A DNA stretch of 64,000 nucleotides from GWF2-33-9 sp964500435 (GTDB lineage Bacteria > Bacteroidota > Ignavibacteria > Kapaibacteriales > UBA2268), in NCBI GenBank assembly GCA_964500435.1, contig CAZCNL010000001.1, positions 434,001-498,000 of the forward strand, given 5' to 3'. Of this stretch, positions 59,555 to 64,000 are shown piece after piece. Made by a program: the position numbers and the translations under genes. Numbering within the stretch: the first letter of the stretch is position 1; each line of letters begins with the position of its first letter. The notes under the pieces are model-generated. The model did no database searches. It had not been told where the DNA came from and saw nothing but the letters and a program-made list of their open reading frames with translations.

Positions 59555-60349
59555 TTATTTATTCCCTTTTATGGATTTTTTGTAATAATTTTCTACTTCT
59601 TTCAAAAATATTTTGGCTAAATTATCTGATAATTCCGTGTTGACATTGCTCAATCTTTCGGGGTGCCATTGAACAGCAATTAAAAAGGATTTGTCAGATG
59701 GCTCTTTCCATTCATAAGCTTCGACAATACCATCTTCACTGTAACAATAAGGTTTTAAAGAACTTGCAATTTTGTCTACTGCTTGATGATGATTAGTGTT
59801 TACGAGCAAATTTTTGGCATTATTAAGCTCAGGCAACGTATTGCAACTATTTATTTTAACTAAATGGAAACAAGTATCTTTTAATTTGCATTGATGTTCA
59901 ATATTGGAAGGGTGAAAAGTTTTCAAATCTGTAATTAAAGTTCCGCCTTGAGAAATGTTGAATATTTGCATACCTCGACAAATTGCTAATATTGGCATTT
60001 TCCTGTTAAGTGCAAATTCTATTGCTTTAAATTCTAATGTGTCTCTCTTATCATCAATTTCACATAAATTTTTTTCATCTTCTTTTCCAAAGAATGCAGG
60101 ATTTACATCAGGTCCACCTGAAAGGACTAATCCATTACATTTTGATAATTCTTCCAAAGCTTTGTCGTAACTCAATCCAAAAAGATTTATTATTTCTAAA
60201 TCTGGATTGATTGAAAGTAGCCAATTTTTGTATTGCAAATAACTTTGGGAACCTTCGCCCTTGCTTATTGCTATTCGAATTTTATCTTTGCTTTCAGCAA
60301 CATAGCTTACAAGCCCCAAAATCATTATAATAATTGATAAAGTTTTCAT
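59555..60349 (-). CDS. C26 gamma-glutamyl hydrolase-type amidotransferase
   Basis: A 264-residue class I glutamine-amidotransferase-fold enzyme with a signal peptide (1-20). The catalytic C124 lies in LAICRGMQIFNI, with H229 and E231 in QWHPERL, and the oxyanion loop is LVLSGGPDVNP. The family includes PuuD, which hydrolyses gamma-glutamyl-GABA. A periplasmic location is unusual. It overlaps lpxK by 4 bases and ends the lipid A operon. Confidence 0.82.
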   Translation of the reverse strand: MKTLSIIIMILGLVSYVAESKDKIRIAISKGEGSQSYLQYKNWLLSINPDLEIINLFGLSYDKALEELSKCNGLVLSGGPDVNPAFFGKEDEKNLCEIDDKRDTLEFKAIEFALNRKMPILAICRGMQIFNISQGGTLITDLKTFHPSNIEHQCKLKDTCFHLVKINSCNTLPELNNAKNLLVNTNHHQAVDKIASSLKPYCYSEDGIVEAYEWKEPSDKSFLIAVQWHPERLSNVNTELSDNLAKIFLKEVENYYKKSIKGNK

Positions 60350-61419
60350 AAATTCTTCTTAATAATTTCTTTTAAAATTCTTTCTTTTAGTAGATTATTT
60401 TCATCAATAATATTTAGTTCAATTGGTAAGGCGAATACTTCAATATTATATTTTTTAAACTCATTTTTGTATTTTATTAATTTAATTGCGTCTTTTTCCG
60501 TTGTAATTATGTTTAATTGATTCCCAACAGCGGTTTTTATAATTCCGTTTATTGAATTCAAAGTATAGTTATAATGGTCGGCAAACGCAATTTTTTTCTT
60601 AATTGGAATAGATAATTTTTCTAAAGATTTATAAAAACGAGCAGGTTTAGCTATTCCAGAAATTACCAAATTTTTCTTATCCCAATCAAATTTGCTTTGA
60701 GAATTAATTATTGGATATGGAGTGCCTTCATTTATTGTAAAATATAAAACTTTATTGTTAATATTTAAAAAGGGAAATTCTGAAATATCAGCATTTTGCG
60801 GCATTAAAATAAAATCAGCTAAAAGTAAATTTTCAACTTGCTCCCTCAATCTTCCAAATGGTGGAAAATGAGGATTGTTTAGAGTTTCGTTATCTATTAT
60901 CAAAATTTCAATATCTTTTTTAATCCAACGATGTTGAAAACCATCATCTATCACAACTACGTCTGGATTTAGCTCAATTTCGGCTTTGATTAATGCTTTA
61001 TATTTTGTCGATGCAACCGAAACTGGTTTTTTGCAATTATATAAAATTAGTGCCGCTTCGTCCCCTATTTCATCACACGTATATTCTGTAAAATTTTCGG
61101 GTGTAATGATTTTATCCTCTTTACTCTTTCTTTTATAACCTTTGGAAATAACACAAGTTGAATAATTTTGAGGAATTAAGTCCTTTAATAGTTTTTTAAC
61201 TAAGGGGGTTTTGCCTGAACCACCCATTGAAACATTTCCAACACTTATTACCACAGATTTAGTTTCTATTCGAAAATAATTAGTTTGGGAAATCGCTTTT
61301 TCGCCATTTCCAAATTTTGAAATAAACTGTTCTACAGAATATATTTGGGATTCTTCAAATTTTTTAATCCTGTAATTTACTATTGATTTCCATATAAAAT
61401 CTAATATATACTCTATCAA
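60346..61419 (-). CDS. lpxK: Tetraacyldisaccharide 4'-kinase
   Basis: A 357-residue inner-membrane kinase that adds the 4'-phosphate to the lipid A disaccharide. It has the family Walker A variant SVGNVSMGGSGKTPLVKKL, the DDGFQHRWIKKDIEILIID segment and the TTEKDAIKL motif. Overlaps both neighbours by 4 bases in the order lpxB-acyltransferase-lpxK. Confidence 0.92.
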   Translation of the reverse strand: MIEYILDFIWKSIVNYRIKKFEESQIYSVEQFISKFGNGEKAISQTNYFRIETKSVVISVGNVSMGGSGKTPLVKKLLKDLIPQNYSTCVISKGYKRKSKEDKIITPENFTEYTCDEIGDEAALILYNCKKPVSVASTKYKALIKAEIELNPDVVVIDDGFQHRWIKKDIEILIIDNETLNNPHFPPFGRLREQVENLLLADFILMPQNADISEFPFLNINNKVLYFTINEGTPYPIINSQSKFDWDKKNLVISGIAKPARFYKSLEKLSIPIKKKIAFADHYNYTLNSINGIIKTAVGNQLNIITTEKDAIKLIKYKNEFKKYNIEVFALPIELNIIDENNLLKERILKEIIKKNL

Positions 61420-61997
61420 ACCATTTCCCTTTCAATAAAATTAATCACTTCGTTAATATCTTCACGTGAATTTACTTGTTTCAAATTAATTGGAGGAGAA
61501 ATCTTTATGTTTATTTTCGAAAATGGCAAAGGAAGTTGAAACTTATCCCAGCTTTTTGAAAATATTATTTTTTTTGCAATTTCGATATTAAGATAAATTA
61601 AATCAACTTCTGCTCTCGAAGCCGCAACCACCGCACCTGCTTTCATAATTTTCTCTGGTCCTCTTGGTCCATCTGGTGTCATCAAAATATAATTGTCTTT
61701 CGCAAAACTTACAATTCTTTCAAGAACTTCTTTGCCACCCTTTGATGAAGAACCTCGAATAAAAGAAAAGCCCCACCTTTCTAAGAGTGATACGAGTAAT
61801 TCGCCATCTTTGCTGGTGCTAACGACTGCAATTGGATTTTTACCAGAAAACAATTTCCAACCAGGCAACATTTTACTGTGCCAAAAAACAATAATCGCTG
61901 GTTTCTTAGGAAAATTACCAGATATTTCCACGCTCCACGTTTTGCTTATTAAATTTATTATGGACGATGAGACAGTATATTTTAAACTTCGTTTCAT
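61416..61997 (-). CDS. DUF374/LPLAT-family acyltransferase-like protein
   Basis: A 193-residue lysophospholipid-acyltransferase-fold protein with the HX4D-like block FWHSKMLPGWKLF, SKDGELLVSLLERWGFSFIR, GSSSKGG, and TPDGPRGP. This DUF374 type usually accompanies lipid A genes and is thought to acylate lipid A precursors. Overlaps lpxK and lpxB by 4 bases each. Confidence 0.85.
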   Translation of the reverse strand: MKRSLKYTVSSSIINLISKTWSVEISGNFPKKPAIIVFWHSKMLPGWKLFSGKNPIAVVSTSKDGELLVSLLERWGFSFIRGSSSKGGKEVLERIVSFAKDNYILMTPDGPRGPEKIMKAGAVVAASRAEVDLIYLNIEIAKKIIFSKSWDKFQLPLPFSKINIKISPPINLKQVNSREDINEVINFIEREMV

Positions 61998-63097
61998 TTT
62001 AAGTAATTCTCATAAATAATATTAGCACAATTTTTAGCAGTTCCAGGTTTACCTAAATAATTTTTAATTAAGTCAAATTCTTGTACTTGATTTAAATAAT
62101 ATTTTTTATTTTCAAGTAGTTTCACAATTTCGTCAACAATTTTATTGGGTGTTGCATCTGATTGAATTAGTTCTTTAACTACATTTTTTTTTGCTAAAAT
62201 ATTTACTAATGATAAGTATTCTAAATTTATTAATTTCTTTCCCAAAAAGTAAGTCAATGAAGAAGTTTTATAATACATAACAAAAGGTAAGCCAGCTAGG
62301 GCTGCTTCCAAATTTGAAGTACCTGTTTTGATAATACCAACTTTGGAGGTCAACAGTTCTTTTCGGGCTTCTGTAGAAATTTTTATTGATTTATCATTGA
62401 CCATTTCTTTAATTTCTTTTTGAAAATATTCTGGAACAGCGATAACAATTTTATAATCATTAAATCTATTTTTAATTTTTTTTGCAACTTCATTCAAAAG
62501 TGGTAGATGTTTTCGTAATTCTTGCAAGCGACTTCCGGGCATCAGTAATATTTTATTTTCTCTTTCATCAAATTTTAAAATTGTATTTGAATAATCGGGA
62601 ATATCTAACAAAGGATGTCCGACAAAATGACAATTTATTCCAAATTTACGGAAATAATCAACTTCAAACGGAAACACAACAAGTAAGAGATCAATTAATT
62701 GTGAAAATTTAACACTTCTTTTCTCACCCCAAGCCCAAAGTTGAGGAGCAATATACCAAATAACAGGTTTATGTATTTTTTTTGCAAATTCAGCAACTCT
62801 TTCGTTAAAACCAGGGAAATCGATAGCAATAAACAAATCAATTGCTTCGTTTTCCAAAATACTTTTAATTTTCTTAAGTAAACTTTTGAAAAATAACACT
62901 TTCTTTACCACTTCCCAAAAACCAACAACGGAAATATCTTTGAGTTCGACAAGAGATATTAATCCATTTTTTTTCATCAAATCGCCGCCTATACCTACAA
63001 ATTCGATTTCTGGGTGTTTTTCAAATAATTCCTTCATTAAATTCGCACCATGTAAATCCCCAGAATTATCACCTGCTATTATTAATATTTTTTTCAT
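61994..63097 (-). CDS. lpxB: Lipid-A-disaccharide synthase
   Basis: A 367-residue GT19 enzyme joining UDP-2,3-diacylglucosamine and lipid X. It starts MKKILIIAGDNSGDLHGANL, then GIGGDLMKKNG, FIAIDFPGFNERVAEFAKK, WYIAPQLWAWGEKR, FVGHPLLD and LMPGSRLQEL, GTSNLEAAL. First gene of the overlapping lipid A operon and divergent from dnaE, with a 118-base shared intergenic region that shows no full promoter match. Confidence 0.93.
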   Translation of the reverse strand: MKKILIIAGDNSGDLHGANLMKELFEKHPEIEFVGIGGDLMKKNGLISLVELKDISVVGFWEVVKKVLFFKSLLKKIKSILENEAIDLFIAIDFPGFNERVAEFAKKIHKPVIWYIAPQLWAWGEKRSVKFSQLIDLLLVVFPFEVDYFRKFGINCHFVGHPLLDIPDYSNTILKFDERENKILLMPGSRLQELRKHLPLLNEVAKKIKNRFNDYKIVIAVPEYFQKEIKEMVNDKSIKISTEARKELLTSKVGIIKTGTSNLEAALAGLPFVMYYKTSSLTYFLGKKLINLEYLSLVNILAKKNVVKELIQSDATPNKIVDEIVKLLENKKYYLNQVQEFDLIKNYLGKPGTAKNCANIIYENYLK

Positions 63098-63215
63098 AAA
63101 CGTATATTTATCAACAACATAACAATTGTGGAAAAGAAAAAGATTTTTGGAAATTCCATTTTACTTATTTTAGATTTTAACAAAATTACAATTTTAAAAA
63201 TTAAATTAAGAAAAA

Positions 63216-64000
63216 ATGTCAAAGTTTATACATTTACATAATCACTCTCATTATTCAGTTTTGGATGCTTTAACTACACCAGAAGAACTTGTAATAGCGG
63301 CAAAAGCAGACGACCAAACTGCAATTGCTTTAACCGACCATGGTGTACTTTTTGGCTTGATGGAATTCCAAAAAGTTGCCAATAAACATAATGTCAAGCC
63401 AATTTTTGGTATGGAAGCATATATTGCAGAAGGTTCACGGTTCAATAAAGTTCAAACTGATAAATTAAAACAACATAAGAATTATTATCATCTTATTTTG
63501 CTCGCAAAGGATTTAATAGGCTACAAAAATTTAGTCAAATTAACAAGCTATGCTCATACCGAAGGGTTTTACTATCGTCCAAGAATTGATAAAGAACTTT
63601 TAGAAAAACATAAAGATGGATTAATTGCCACGAGTGCTTGCTTAGGTGGTGTTGTATCTTCGCATTTAGTTAGTGGTAATTATACAAGAGCTTTGAATGA
63701 AGCAAAATATTATCAAGACTTATTTGGAGATGATTTCTACTTAGAGCTTCAAAATCATAATTATGAAGAAGATAAAATCATTTTGCGGGATGTACCTAAA
63801 ATTAGTCAAGAACTTGGAATTAAGCTAATTGCAACAAATGATATCCATTACTTGAAAAAAGAACATGCTGTCCCCCATAATGTTTATTTATTAATTAAAG
63901 ATACATCTGCAGCAAATGCCGACAAAGTCGATATTTATGATTTACGTTATAAAACTGATGAGTTTTATTTTAAAACTCAAAATCAAATGTCTGAGTTGTT
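63216..64000 (+). CDS. dnaE: DNA polymerase III alpha subunit, N-terminal part
   Basis: The 5' end of dnaE, cut by the window edge; 261 codons are visible. The PHP domain is clear: FIHLHNHSHYSVLDALTTPE, IALTDHGVLFGLMEF, KPIFGMEAYIAEGS and SACLGGVVSSHLVSG, IATNDIHYLKKE. It is the replicative polymerase subunit. The start is the ATG at 63216, which opens directly on the PHP motif; no Shine-Dalgarno is visible. Confidence 0.92.
   Translation, partial: MSKFIHLHNHSHYSVLDALTTPEELVIAAKADDQTAIALTDHGVLFGLMEFQKVANKHNVKPIFGMEAYIAEGSRFNKVQTDKLKQHKNYYHLILLAKDLIGYKNLVKLTSYAHTEGFYYRPRIDKELLEKHKDGLIATSACLGGVVSSHLVSGNYTRALNEAKYYQDLFGDDFYLELQNHNYEEDKIILRDVPKISQELGIKLIATNDIHYLKKEHAVPHNVYLLIKDTSAANADKVDIYDLRYKTDEFYFKTQNQMSEL

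Overview
The window is AT-rich chromosomal DNA of a Gram-negative bacterium of the Bacteroidota/FCB group, possibly an Ignavibacteria- or Kapabacteria-like lineage (inference). Supporting evidence is lipid A genes (lpxB, lpxK), many lipoproteins, a TonB-dependent receptor with a carboxypeptidase-regulatory-like domain, two proteins with C-terminal regions like type IX secretion sorting domains, a COX24-type mini-protein, and promoters that fit the Bacteroidota TTTG-N19/23-TAnnTTTG pattern. Both window edges cut genes: a 2-oxoacid:ferredoxin oxidoreductase beta subunit on the left and dnaE on the right.

Region 1 (1-5.4 kb) is host: korB-like fragment, secreted cyclophilin, an outer-membrane barrel protein and recG. 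Region 2 (5,395-27,539) is an integrated mobile element of about 22.1 kb, bounded by a 47-bp direct repeat that duplicates the 3' part of tRNA-Val(GAC). At its right end it carries a tyrosine integrase and an XRE repressor on the + strand. A leftward (- strand) train of about 35 small genes follows: an excisionase-like HTH, a Lin1244/DnaD-type replication initiator with iteron-like repeats inside the gene, a DnaA-domain-IV-like protein, several tail-anchored membrane proteins, a transglutaminase-like enzyme, beta-rich virion candidates, two fibre proteins (one with a YadA-like repeat stalk), a histone H1-like tail protein, and a lysis set (multi-TM holin candidate, two CHAP proteins, a lytic transglycosylase and a one-piece spanin). 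A RadA-like ATPase and one more tail-anchored protein come last. A + strand lipoprotein and a small protein sit at the left end behind a consensus promoter, like lysogeny-expressed cargo. No terminase, portal, HK97 capsid, tape-measure or tail-sheath gene can be recognised. My reading is a provirus of an uncharacterised, probably tailless and possibly membrane-containing phage lineage; this is the main candidate for a novel system.

Region 3 (27.6-47.9 kb) is host: TrmH, a COX24-like mini-protein, HU, RsmE, a LolA-like/TlpA fusion, a glycosyltransferase, ssb, xseAB, a guanine deaminase, a secreted S9 peptidase, a TonB receptor, an M50-type membrane protease, a 1283-residue T9SS-type surface protein and an M24 peptidase. 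Region 4 (48-64 kb) carries tRNA-Pro(GGG) and tRNA-Pro(TGG), a metallophosphoesterase, CstA, a sulfatase-modifying-factor-like lipoprotein, gamma carbonic anhydrase, YicC, ComF, a zinc/manganese-type ABC pair, a UmuD/LexA-type S24 peptidase, a CBS-domain membrane protein, and a tightly overlapping lpxB-acyltransferase-lpxK-C26 hydrolase operon, with dnaE divergent from it.
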